Shown one piece after another: positions 47,169-54,800 of a stretch of 64,000 nucleotides of DNA (its first letter is position 1; the number at the start of each line of letters is the position of its first letter). A program made the translations under genes and the position numbers. This DNA comes from Streptomyces sp. NBC_00250 (GTDB lineage: Bacteria; Actinomycetota; Actinomycetes; Streptomycetales; Streptomycetaceae), in contig NZ_CP108088.1 in the NCBI RefSeq assembly GCF_036192275.1, forward strand, positions 6,077,501-6,141,500, read 5' to 3'. The notes beneath the pieces are model-generated. The model ran no database searches. It was not told the DNA's origin and was given only the letters and a program-made list of their open reading frames with translations.

Positions 47169-47240
47169 GACGCCACGAGCTACGGCGACGCCACGAGCTA
47201 CGGCGACGCCACGAGCCACGACGACGCCACGAGCTACGGG
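47169..47240. repeat. Four 18-bp tandem repeats at a gene 3' end
   Basis: Units 47169-47186 and 47187-47204 are identical (GACGCCACGAGCTACGGC); 47205-47222 and 47223-47240 differ at a few positions. The DUF3097 stop codon (47234-47236, minus strand) lies in the last unit, and the TAG is repeated in the first two. Confidence 0.85.
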
Positions 47241-48034
47241 GACGTCACGAAGTCGATCAGTTCCTCCACCCGGCCCAGCAGCTCCGGTTCCAGGTCCTTG
47301 TACGACGTCACCCTCGACAGGATGTGCTGCCAGGCCGCCCCCGTGTTCTCCGGCCAGCCCAGCGCCCGGCACACGCCCGTCTTCCAGTCCTGACCCCTCG
47401 GGACCTGGGGCCAGGCCCTGATGCCCAGCGACGACGGCTTCACCGCCTCCCAGACGTCGATGTACGGGTGGCCCACGACCAGGACGTCCGGGGAGGTCAC
47501 CTGGGCGGCGATTCTCGACTCCTTCGAACCCGGGACCAGGTGGTCGACCAGGACGCCCAGCCGGGCGTCGGGTGCCGGGGCGAAGTCCGCGACGATCGAC
47601 GGGAGGTCGTCGACCCCTTCCAGGTACTCGACGACCACGCCTTCGATGCGCAGGTCGTCGCCCCAGACCCGTTCGACGAGTTCCGCGTCGTGGCGGCCCT
47701 CCACGTAGATCCGGCCCGCTCGCGCCACCCTTGCCCGTGCTCCCGGGACCGCCACCGAGCCCGAGGCCGTGCGGGTCGGGCGGGTGGGAGCGGCGGACGG
47801 GCGGATCAGGGTCACCACCCGGCCCTCCAGGAGGAAGCCGCGCGGGTCGAGCGGGAACACGCGGTGCTTGCCGAAGCGGTCCTCCAGGGTCACCGTGCCC
47901 GCCTCGCAGCGGATCACCGCCCCGCAGAAGCCCGTCGTGACCTCCTCGACGACGAGGTCACGGTCGGCCGGGACCTCCGGAACGGGCGCCGACTTCTTCC
48001 AAGGGGGTGTCAGATCCGGGTTGTAGCTGCGCAT
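47234..48034 (-). CDS. DUF3097 family protein
   Basis: A 266-residue cytoplasmic protein of the actinobacterial DUF3097 family, judged from segments such as GRIYVEGRHDAELVERVWGDDLR and VLVDHLVPGSKESRIA. The EGRHDAEL and DHLVPGSKE segments resemble a Toprim-like metal site, which hints at nucleic-acid metabolism, but no activity is established. It starts with ATG 48034, 7 nt after a TAACGT box, so it may be leaderless. The upstream MBL gene stop codon is part of that box. Confidence 0.85.
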   Translation of the reverse strand: MRSYNPDLTPPWKKSAPVPEVPADRDLVVEEVTTGFCGAVIRCEAGTVTLEDRFGKHRVFPLDPRGFLLEGRVVTLIRPSAAPTRPTRTASGSVAVPGARARVARAGRIYVEGRHDAELVERVWGDDLRIEGVVVEYLEGVDDLPSIVADFAPAPDARLGVLVDHLVPGSKESRIAAQVTSPDVLVVGHPYIDVWEAVKPSSLGIRAWPQVPRGQDWKTGVCRALGWPENTGAAWQHILSRVTSYKDLEPELLGRVEELIDFVTSP

Positions 48035-48041
48035 TTCGGTG

Positions 48042-48047
48042 ACGTTA
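48042..48047 (-). promoter_or_regulatory. -10 box of the DUF3097 gene
   Basis: On the minus strand TAACGT, then 7 nt, then ATG. Its TAA is also the stop codon of the MBL gene. Confidence 0.5.
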
Positions 48048-48773
48048 GGCCACCTGGAAGCGGTGTGCCAGTTCCTCCCGCTGGAGTCGTACGAACGTGG
48101 CGTCCACCACCGACCCGTGCCCCGGCACGTACACCGCCTCCTCGCCGCCGAGCCCGAGGAGCCGGTCCAGCGCGTCCGGCCAGCGGGAGGGGATCGCGTC
48201 CGGGCCCGCCTGCGGCTCGCCCGACTCCTCGACCAGATCGCCGCAGAAGACCACCTCCCGCTCGCCCGGCACCAGGAGCACCAGGTCGTGGCCCGTGTGG
48301 CCGGGGCCGACGTTCGCGAGGAGGACCTGCCGGCCGCCCAGGTCGAGCGTCCACTCGCCGGAGACCACGTGCCGGGGGGCCACCAGGACGTCCACGGCCT
48401 CCGTCGCGGCCGTCTCGTCGAGCCCGTGCCGTACGGCGTCCTCGCGCAGCGCCTCCCGGTCCCGCACCCGGCCGAGGAGCTCGTCCGAGCCCACCGCGCC
48501 GAAGACCTCCGCGCCGGAGAAGGCCGCCGTGCCGAGAACGTGGTCGAAATGGGGATGGCTCAGTGCGATGTGCGTCACTCTCCGGTCGCCCGTGAGGCCC
48601 GCGATCTGGCTCCGCAGCTCGGCGCCCTCCGCGAGCGAGGAGCCCGTGTCGTACAGCAGCACCGCCCGTTCACCCAGTACCAGTCCGACCGTGGCGTCCC
48701 ACCCGGGCAGCCGTCGCCGGCCCACTCCGTCGGCGAGCCGCTCCCATCCGTACGCTTCCCAATCCACGTCCAT
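48045..48773 (-). CDS. MBL-fold metallohydrolase
   Basis: A 242-residue soluble metallo-beta-lactamase-fold hydrolase. HPHFDH (73-78) binds the two metals, and GPGHTGHDLV and VPGHG supply further His ligands. The glyoxalase II-like pattern is broad, and the substrate cannot be named. It is on the same strand as DUF3097 and divergent from hrcA, 148 bp away. No signal peptide is present. Confidence 0.9.
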   Translation of the reverse strand: MDVDWEAYGWERLADGVGRRRLPGWDATVGLVLGERAVLLYDTGSSLAEGAELRSQIAGLTGDRRVTHIALSHPHFDHVLGTAAFSGAEVFGAVGSDELLGRVRDREALREDAVRHGLDETAATEAVDVLVAPRHVVSGEWTLDLGGRQVLLANVGPGHTGHDLVLLVPGEREVVFCGDLVEESGEPQAGPDAIPSRWPDALDRLLGLGGEEAVYVPGHGSVVDATFVRLQREELAHRFQVA

Positions 48774-48806
48774 GCCGCGACGCTAACCGGTGGGGGCGTC
48801 GCCTCC

Positions 48807-48837
48807 TTGCCAGGAGCGACGCCCGCCGCCGTACACT
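48807..48837 (+). promoter_or_regulatory. hrcA promoter
   Basis: TTGCCA (48807-48812), a 19-bp spacer and TACACT (48832-48837), just upstream of the CIRCE element. Confidence 0.6.
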
Positions 48838-48850
48838 GGCCGGGGGATCG

Positions 48851-48877
48851 CTGGCACTCGGACAGGGCGAGTGCCAA
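48851..48877. promoter_or_regulatory. CIRCE operator for HrcA
   Basis: TGGCACTC (48852-48859), 9 nt, GAGTGCCA (48869-48876): the CIRCE structure with a perfect 8-bp dyad and the standard 9-nt spacer. The consensus half is TTAGCACTC; here TA is replaced by TG. It lies near the predicted transcription start, so HrcA bound here would repress hrcA-dnaJ. Confidence 0.9.
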
Positions 48878-48921
48878 AAGCGGAGCAACCGGAACGACGA
48901 CGACAGCTGGAGGTGCGCACG

Positions 48922-49941
48922 ATGCTCAGCGAACGCAGACTCGAGGTCCTGCGTGCCATCGTCCAGGACTACGTCGGGACGGAGGAGCCCGTCGGCTCCA
49001 AGGCACTCACCGAGCGCCACAAGCTCGGCGTCTCGCCCGCCACCGTGCGCAACGACATGGCCGTGCTGGAGGAGGAGGGCTTCATCGCCCAGCCCCACAC
49101 CAGCGCCGGCCGCATCCCGACCGACAAGGGCTACCGCCTCTTCGTCGACCGGCTCGCCGGCGTCAAGCCGCTGTCGACGCCCGAGCGCCGGGCCATCCAC
49201 AACTTCCTCGACGGCGCGGTGGACCTGGACGACGTCGTCGGCCGCACGGTCCGGCTGCTCGCCCAGCTGACCCGTCAGGTCGCCGTCGTCCAGTACCCCT
49301 CGCTGACCCGCTCGACCGTCCGGCACGTGGAGCTGCTCTCGCTGGCCCCCGCCCGCCTGATGCTGGTGCTCATCACGGACACCGGCCGCGTCGAGCAGCG
49401 CCTCATCGACTGCCCCGCACCCTTCGGCGAGACCTCGCTCGCCGATCTCCGGGCCCGGCTCAACAGCCGGGTCGTCGGCCGCCGGTTCGCCGACGTGCCG
49501 CAGCTGGTGCAGGACCTCCCCGAGTCCTTCGAGGAGGTCGAGGACCGAGCCACGGTCTCGACCGTGCTCGCCACCCTCCTCGAAAGCCTCGTCGAGGAGC
49601 ACGAGGAGCGGCTGATGATCGGCGGAACCGCCAATCTCACCCGCTTCGGACACGACTTCCCCCTGATGATCAGGCCCGTCCTGGAAGCCCTTGAGGAGCA
49701 GGTCGTGCTCCTCAAGCTGCTGGGCGAGGCCAAGGAATCGGGCATGACCGTACGCATCGGGCACGAGAACGCCCACGAGGGGCTGAGCTCCACGTCCGTC
49801 GTCTCGGTCGGCTACGGTTCGGGCGGCGAGGCAGTCGCCAAACTCGGCGTGGTCGGACCGACCCGCATGGACTACCCCGGAACGATGGGAGCGGTACGCG
49901 CAGTGGCACGTTACGTCGGACAGATCCTGGCGGAGTCGTAA
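48922..49941 (+). CDS. hrcA: Heat-inducible transcription repressor HrcA
   Basis: HrcA binds CIRCE and represses class I heat-shock genes; GroEL-assisted folding tunes its activity. The 339-residue protein has a winged helix at ~1-75 ([33 protein letters not shown]) followed by the HrcA GAF-like dimer domain. GGAGG precedes ATG 48922. A CIRCE element lies upstream, so the gene is autoregulated. dnaJ starts immediately after the stop codon. Confidence 0.97.
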   Translation: MLSERRLEVLRAIVQDYVGTEEPVGSKALTERHKLGVSPATVRNDMAVLEEEGFIAQPHTSAGRIPTDKGYRLFVDRLAGVKPLSTPERRAIHNFLDGAVDLDDVVGRTVRLLAQLTRQVAVVQYPSLTRSTVRHVELLSLAPARLMLVLITDTGRVEQRLIDCPAPFGETSLADLRARLNSRVVGRRFADVPQLVQDLPESFEEVEDRATVSTVLATLLESLVEEHEERLMIGGTANLTRFGHDFPLMIRPVLEALEEQVVLLKLLGEAKESGMTVRIGHENAHEGLSSTSVVSVGYGSGGEAVAKLGVVGPTRMDYPGTMGAVRAVARYVGQILAES

Positions 49942-51078
49942 GTGGCCACGGACTACTACGCCGTACTCGGCGTGCGCCGCGACGCCTCCCAGGACGAGAT
50001 CAAGAAGGCCTTCCGGAGGCTCGCGCGCGAGCTGCACCCGGATGTGAATCCCGATCCGAAGACGCAGGAACGCTTCAAGGAGATCAACGCCGCCTACGAG
50101 GTCCTCTCGGACCCGCAGAAGAAGCAGGTCTACGACCTGGGTGGCGACCCGCTCTCGGCCTCCGGCGGAGGCGGCGCGGGCGGCTTCGGGGCCGGTGGCT
50201 TCGGCAACTTCTCCGACATCATGGACGCCTTCTTCGGCACGGCCTCGCAGCGCGGCCCGCGCTCGCGGACCCGCCGCGGCCAGGACGCCATGATCCGTCT
50301 GGAGATCGACCTCAACGAGGCGGCCTTCGGCACCACCAAGGACATCCAGGTCGACACGGCGGTCGTCTGTACGACCTGCTCGGGCGAGGGCGCCGCTCCC
50401 GGCACCTCCGCGCAGACCTGTGACATGTGCCGCGGCCGTGGCGAGGTCTCGCAGGTCACCCGGTCCTTCCTGGGCCAGGTCATGACCTCGCGCCCCTGCC
50501 CGCAGTGCCAGGGCTTCGGCACCGTGGTCCCGACCCCGTGCCCCGAGTGCGCGGGCGACGGCCGGGTCCGCTCCCGCCGCACCCTCACCGTCAAGATCCC
50601 GGCCGGTGTCGACAACGGCACCCGGATCCAGCTCGCGGGCGAGGGCGAGGTCGGCCCGGGCGGCGGCCCCGCCGGCGACCTGTACGTCGAGATCCACGAG
50701 ACGCCGCACGACACCTTCCAGCGGCGCGGCGACGACCTGCACTGCACGGTCACCATCCCGATGACCGCGGGCGCGCTCGGCACCAAGGTGCCGCTGCAGA
50801 CCCTCGACGGCGTCGAGGAGATCGACATCCGTCCGGGCACCCAGTCCGGCCAGTCGATCCCGCTGCACGGCCGTGGCGTCACCCATCTGCGTGGCAACGG
50901 CCGGGGCGACCTGATCGTGCACGTCGAGGTGCAGACCCCGGGCAAGCTCGACGCCGAGCAGGAGCGCCTCCTGCGCGAACTGGCCAAGCTGCGCGGCGAG
51001 GAGCGGCCCACGGGGCAGTTCCAGCCGGGGCAGCAGGGGCTGTTCTCGCGGCTCAAGGACGCGTTCAACGGGCGGTAG
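49942..51078 (+). CDS. dnaJ: Chaperone DnaJ
   Basis: A type I J-domain co-chaperone of DnaK. The 378-residue protein has the J domain with HPD at 32-34 and a Gly/Phe-rich linker. Four zinc-binding CxxCxGxG repeats follow (CTTCSGEG, CDMCRGRG, CPQCQGFG, CPECAGDG), then the substrate-binding C-terminal domains. GTG 49942 abuts the hrcA TAA, so translation is likely coupled. Streptomyces usually has two dnaJ genes; linkage to hrcA marks this as the one outside the dnaK operon. Confidence 0.97.
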   Translation: MATDYYAVLGVRRDASQDEIKKAFRRLARELHPDVNPDPKTQERFKEINAAYEVLSDPQKKQVYDLGGDPLSASGGGGAGGFGAGGFGNFSDIMDAFFGTASQRGPRSRTRRGQDAMIRLEIDLNEAAFGTTKDIQVDTAVVCTTCSGEGAAPGTSAQTCDMCRGRGEVSQVTRSFLGQVMTSRPCPQCQGFGTVVPTPCPECAGDGRVRSRRTLTVKIPAGVDNGTRIQLAGEGEVGPGGGPAGDLYVEIHETPHDTFQRRGDDLHCTVTIPMTAGALGTKVPLQTLDGVEEIDIRPGTQSGQSIPLHGRGVTHLRGNGRGDLIVHVEVQTPGKLDAEQERLLRELAKLRGEERPTGQFQPGQQGLFSRLKDAFNGR

Positions 51079-51096
51079 ACAGCGGCGGTATCCGTT

Positions 51097-51145
51097 GTAC
51101 GGAAGGGCGGCACACGCGATCGGGCGGGTGCCGCCCTTTCCGTAC
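51097..51145 (+). terminator. Terminator after dnaJ
   Basis: 17-nt arms (51097-51113 with about 51128-51145) pair almost perfectly around a 14-nt loop. The 3' arm runs into a tandem repeat. Confidence 0.75.
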
Positions 51146-51187
51146 GTGACGCATTCCGTACGTGACGTATTACGTACCTGACGTACG
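51140..51187. repeat. Three 16-bp tandem repeats upstream of the nitronate monooxygenase gene
   Basis: Units 51140-51155 and 51156-51171 are identical except one base (CCGTACGTGACGCATT and CCGTACGTGACGTATT). A third, 51172-51187, matches 12 of 16. They are AT-richer than the surroundings and rich in self-complementary CGTACG and TACGTA. They end 38 bp before the next gene. Confidence 0.75.
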
Positions 51188-51225
51188 AATTCGGCCCGGA
51201 AGCGGCGGCATGGCACGATGCCCGT

Positions 51226-52305
51226 ATGTCCACCACCGCACTGAACGATCTCTCTCGGTTTCCGATCGTGCAGGCCCCCATGGCGGGTGGCGCCTCCTGT
51301 CCCGAGCTGGTCGGAGCCGTGTGCGCGGCCGGGGCGCTCGGCTTCCTGGCCGGCGGGTACAAGACGGCCGGAGGCCTCTACCAGGAGATCAAGCAGGTGC
51401 GCGGGCTCACCGCACGCCCCTTCGGTGTCAACCTCTTCCTGCCGGAGTCCGGACGGCCCGCCGACCCCGCCGCCGTCGAGGTCTACCGGCATCAGCTCGC
51501 GGGTGAGGCCACCTGGTACGAGACCCCGCTCGGCGATACCGACGACTGCCGTGACGACGCCTACGACGCCAAGCTGGCGATCCTCCTGGAGGACCCGGTC
51601 CGCGTCGTCTCCTTCACCTTCGGCTGCCCCGCGTCCGAGGTCCTCGCCTCCTTCGCGCGCGTGGGTACGTTCACGATCGTGACGGTCACCTCCGCCGAGG
51701 AGGCCCTCGCCGCGGAGCGGGCCGGAGCCGACGCCGTCTGTGTCCAGGGCGTCGAGGCGGGCGGACACCAGGGCACGTTCCGTGACGACCCCGCCGACGA
51801 CGCCCCGGGCACCGGACTGCTCGCCCTCCTCACCCAGGTCCGTGAGAGCGTCGCCCTGCCGATCGTCGCCGCGGGCGGCATCATGCGCGGCGCGCAGATC
51901 GCCGCCGTCCTGGCCGCCGGCGCCGAGGCCGCCCAGCTCGGCACGGCCTTCCTCTGCTGCCCCGAGTCGGGCGCCCACCCGCTGCACAAGCGGGCCCTGA
52001 CCGATCCGCTGTTCACCCGGACCGCCTTCACCCGGGCCTTCTCCGGGCGCTCGGCGCGCGGCCTCGTCAACCGTTTCATGCGCGAGCACGGGCCGTACGC
52101 CCCCTCCGCGTACCCCGAGATCCATCACCTCACCGCCCCGATCCGCAAGGCGGCCGCCACCGCGGGCGACGCGCAGGGCATGGCCCTGTGGGCCGGTCAG
52201 GGCCACCGGCTCGCCCGTGAACTCCCCGCCGGGCAGCTGGTCGAGGTGCTGGCCGCCGAACTCGACACCGCGCTCTCCGAGCCGGCCCACAGGAGCAACT
52301 CATGA
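51226..52305 (+). CDS. Nitronate monooxygenase
   Basis: A 359-residue FMN-dependent TIM-barrel enzyme of the nitronate monooxygenase (2-nitropropane dioxygenase) family, which oxidises alkyl nitronates such as propionate-3-nitronate. PIVQAPMAGG at the start, a FGCPASE segment and GVEAGGHQGTF, with the conserved His, mark the family. IVAAGGIMRG and LGTAFLCCPES bind the FMN phosphate. It overlaps rsmE by 4 nt. A tandem repeat that may be regulatory lies upstream. The physiological substrate is not known. Confidence 0.92.
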   Translation: MSTTALNDLSRFPIVQAPMAGGASCPELVGAVCAAGALGFLAGGYKTAGGLYQEIKQVRGLTARPFGVNLFLPESGRPADPAAVEVYRHQLAGEATWYETPLGDTDDCRDDAYDAKLAILLEDPVRVVSFTFGCPASEVLASFARVGTFTIVTVTSAEEALAAERAGADAVCVQGVEAGGHQGTFRDDPADDAPGTGLLALLTQVRESVALPIVAAGGIMRGAQIAAVLAAGAEAAQLGTAFLCCPESGAHPLHKRALTDPLFTRTAFTRAFSGRSARGLVNRFMREHGPYAPSAYPEIHHLTAPIRKAAATAGDAQGMALWAGQGHRLARELPAGQLVEVLAAELDTALSEPAHRSNS

Positions 52306-53045
52306 CCGCACCCGTCTTCGTCGTCGACGCCGTCCCCGGCCCCGGGAGCTTCCTCCTGGACGGCCCCGAGGGCCGGCACGCCGTCTCCGTGAAGCGGCTG
52401 CGGGAGGGCGAGGAACTCGTCCTCGCCGACGGCCGGGGCCGCTGGGCCGCGTGTGTGGTGCTCGCCGCCGAGGGCAAGGACCAGCTCACCGTGCGGGTCG
52501 ACGAGGTCCACGAAGACGTCGAGGAGGAGCCCCGGATCACCGTCGTCCAGGCACTGCCCAAGGGCGACCGGGGCGAACTCGCCGTCGAGACCATGACGGA
52601 GACCGGGGTGGACGCCGTCGTCCCGTGGGCCGCCTCCCGCTGCATCACGCAGTGGAAGGGCGACCGGGGCCTCAAGGCGCTCGCCAAGTGGCGGTCCACC
52701 GCGCGCGAGGCCGGCAAGCAGTCGCGCCGCTCCCGGTTCCCCGAGGTCGCGGACCTGATGACGACCAAGCAGGTCGCCGCGCTGCTCGCCGGCGCCGACT
52801 TCGCGGCCGTCCTGCACGAGGACCGCGACCACCCGAGCGGGGCGCTCGCCACCGCCGAACTCCCGGTGAAGGGCTCGATCGTGCTGGTCGTCGGCCCCGA
52901 GGGCGGGGTCTCCCCGGAGGAGCTCGCCGCGTTCGAGGCGGCCGGGGCGAAGCCGTACCGGCTCGGCCGGAGCGTGCTGCGCACCTCGACGGCGGGCACG
53001 GCGGCGACGGCGCTCGTCCTGGGGCGTACCGGGCGCTGGAGCTAG
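52302..53045 (+). CDS. rsmE: 16S rRNA (uracil-1498-N3)-methyltransferase
   Basis: Methylates N3 of U1498 in the 30S decoding centre using SAM. The 247-residue SPOUT-class protein has an N-terminal PUA-like domain (DGPEGRHAVSVKRLREGE) and the knot region VVGPEGGVSPEE and LGRSVLRTSTA, diagnostic for RsmE. The ATG overlaps the stop of the preceding gene (ATGA), so translation is coupled. Confidence 0.96.
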   Translation: MTAPVFVVDAVPGPGSFLLDGPEGRHAVSVKRLREGEELVLADGRGRWAACVVLAAEGKDQLTVRVDEVHEDVEEEPRITVVQALPKGDRGELAVETMTETGVDAVVPWAASRCITQWKGDRGLKALAKWRSTAREAGKQSRRSRFPEVADLMTTKQVAALLAGADFAAVLHEDRDHPSGALATAELPVKGSIVLVVGPEGGVSPEELAAFEAAGAKPYRLGRSVLRTSTAGTAATALVLGRTGRWS

Positions 53046-53083
53046 AACCTGTCCGACGGATCATGGCCGGGGCCGGGCAGTCC

Positions 53084-53446
53084 TTAGGTCGTGTCCGCCT
53101 TCGTCAGGGTGTCGTAGAGGGGCCAGCCGTCCTCGTCCCGGATGCCGTGTGCGGTCGGGAGGAGATCGCGGGCCGTGGCCTCGTCGAGGAAGCGGCGTAC
53201 GACGCCCGGCTCGTTCAGGTTGAGGATGTCGCCGCCCGTCGACGCGATGTCCCCGGCGCCGAAGGGATAGCCGGAGACGATGCGGCCCGGGGCGTCCCGG
53301 AAGACCAGACGGAGCCCGCTGTGGCGGTTCTCGGTGCGGCGCAGGGTGAGGAAGGTCAGACAGTCCGGGTCGTGCCGGTGACCGACCGTCCACAGCCACA
53401 CCGTGTCGTCCACCGTCAGCCTGCGCGGTACCCGGTCCCGTCTCAT
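53084..53446 (-). CDS. Conserved hypothetical protein
   Basis: A 120-residue soluble protein of unknown function. It starts MRRDRVPRRL and contains VWLWTVGHRH, LTLRRTENRHSGLRL and GDILNLNEPGVVRRFLDEA. The mixed beta-strand and helix pattern suggests a small globular domain. It is divergent from the AAA ATPase gene, 77 bp away, and may share its regulation. Codon use is typical for the genome. Confidence 0.75.
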   Translation of the reverse strand: MRRDRVPRRLTVDDTVWLWTVGHRHDPDCLTFLTLRRTENRHSGLRLVFRDAPGRIVSGYPFGAGDIASTGGDILNLNEPGVVRRFLDEATARDLLPTAHGIRDEDGWPLYDTLTKADTT

Positions 53447-53510
53447 CCGGCGAAGTGTACGGAGCGGGCACCGGACCGAACCCGGTGGACACCGGCCCCC
53501 GTGCGCTCCT

Positions 53511-53516
53511 TAGGCT
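53511..53516 (+). promoter_or_regulatory. -10 box of the AAA ATPase gene
   Basis: TAGGCT followed by 6 nt and ATG 53523, with no Shine-Dalgarno: a leaderless arrangement. Confidence 0.5.
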
Positions 53517-53522
53517 GATCGC

Positions 53523-54800
53523 ATGGCCGACGAGTCCCCCCTGATCCGCAGTCTGCGCGCAGCGGTCGCCGCCGCGCCCGACGACGTGCCCCTCCGTCTC
53601 CACTTCGGCGAACTCCTCCTCTCCGAGGGACGGAACGACGAGGCCGTCGCGGAGGCGGCCGTGGCCCTCCAGCACGCGCCGGGGGACGCCGGCGCCCGCG
53701 CGCTGATGGTGCGCGCCATGGGGATGCCGCCGGCCCCGGCCCCGGCCACCGCTCCCGCCGCGAGTGCGCCCGAGCCGCCCGAGGTGCCCGCCGGCCAGGC
53801 CCCCGGCTTCGACTGGGACGCCGCCGAGCAGCAGGTCCAGGACCTCGTCGGACCTCGTTTCCTGGAGGACCCGCAGGCCGCCGACGGCGGCGGCGCCACC
53901 GGGGACACCGCCGCCTGGGACGTCGACGCGCCGGGCTCCGTACGCCTCGCCGACGTCGGCGGCATGGACGAGGTCAAGGACCGGCTCGAAGCCGCCTTCC
54001 TCGCCCCCATGCGCAACCCCGAACTGCGCAGGCTGTACGGCAAGTCGCTGCGCGGCGGCCTGCTCCTCTACGGCCCGCCCGGCTGCGGCAAGACCTTCAT
54101 CGCGAGGGCAGTCGCCGGTGAACTCGGCGCGAACTTCCTCACCGTCTCGCTCTCCGACGTCCTCGACATGTGGATCGGCGCGTCCGAGAAGAACATCCAC
54201 GACATCTTCGAGACCGCCCGCCGCCAGGCCCCCTGCGTCGTCTTCCTCGACGAGCTGGACGCCCTCGGCGCCAAGCGCTCCCGCACCCACCACAGCGGTC
54301 TGCGCAATGTCGTCAACCAGCTCCTCACCGAGCTCGACGGCATCGCGAGCGGCGCCGGCAACGAGGGCGTCTTCGTGCTCGCCGCCACCAACGTGCCCTG
54401 GGACGTGGACATCGCGCTGCGCCGCCCAGGCCGCCTCGACCGCACCCTCCTCGTGCTGCCGCCGGACGCCACCGCGCGCGAGTCGATCCTCCGCTACCAC
54501 CTGCGCGAGCGTCCCATCGAGGCCGTCGACCTCGGCAAGCTCGTCAAGGCCACCGAGGACTTCTCCGGCGCCGACCTCGCCCACGTCTGCGAGACGGCCG
54601 CCGAGGCCGCGCTCCTCGACTCCGCCCGCAGCGGCTCCGTACGCCTCATCACCACCAAGGACCTGCTCGGCGCGGCCAAGCAGATCAAGCCGTCCACCGA
54701 GCCGTGGTTCGCCGCCGCCCGGAACGTCGCCATGTTCGCCAACGAGGGCGGCCTGTACGACGACCTCCTCGCCCACCTCAAGAAGAAGCGCAAGCTGTGA
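53523..54800 (+). CDS. AAA ATPase with N-terminal TPR-like region
   Basis: A 425-residue protein of the CDC48/FtsH-like AAA class. An N-terminal helical repeat (~10-65) resembles a TPR, then a Pro/Ala-rich linker. The AAA module (~140-390) has Walker A GPPGCGKT at 184-191, Walker B FLDELDA with Asp243 and Glu244, sensor 1 ATNVPWDVD and the arginine-finger region RRPGRLDR. There is a single AAA domain and no protease domain. It is coupled by a 4-nt overlap to a TPR membrane protein, which suggests a two-part membrane-linked remodelling machine. The substrate is unknown. Confidence 0.92.
   Translation: MADESPLIRSLRAAVAAAPDDVPLRLHFGELLLSEGRNDEAVAEAAVALQHAPGDAGARALMVRAMGMPPAPAPATAPAASAPEPPEVPAGQAPGFDWDAAEQQVQDLVGPRFLEDPQAADGGGATGDTAAWDVDAPGSVRLADVGGMDEVKDRLEAAFLAPMRNPELRRLYGKSLRGGLLLYGPPGCGKTFIARAVAGELGANFLTVSLSDVLDMWIGASEKNIHDIFETARRQAPCVVFLDELDALGAKRSRTHHSGLRNVVNQLLTELDGIASGAGNEGVFVLAATNVPWDVDIALRRPGRLDRTLLVLPPDATARESILRYHLRERPIEAVDLGKLVKATEDFSGADLAHVCETAAEAALLDSARSGSVRLITTKDLLGAAKQIKPSTEPWFAAARNVAMFANEGGLYDDLLAHLKKKRKL

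Noticed and set aside
48670..52290. A 1206-codon frame antisense to hrcA-dnaJ and the nitronate monooxygenase
   Set aside because: It covers three clearly real genes and resembles no protein.
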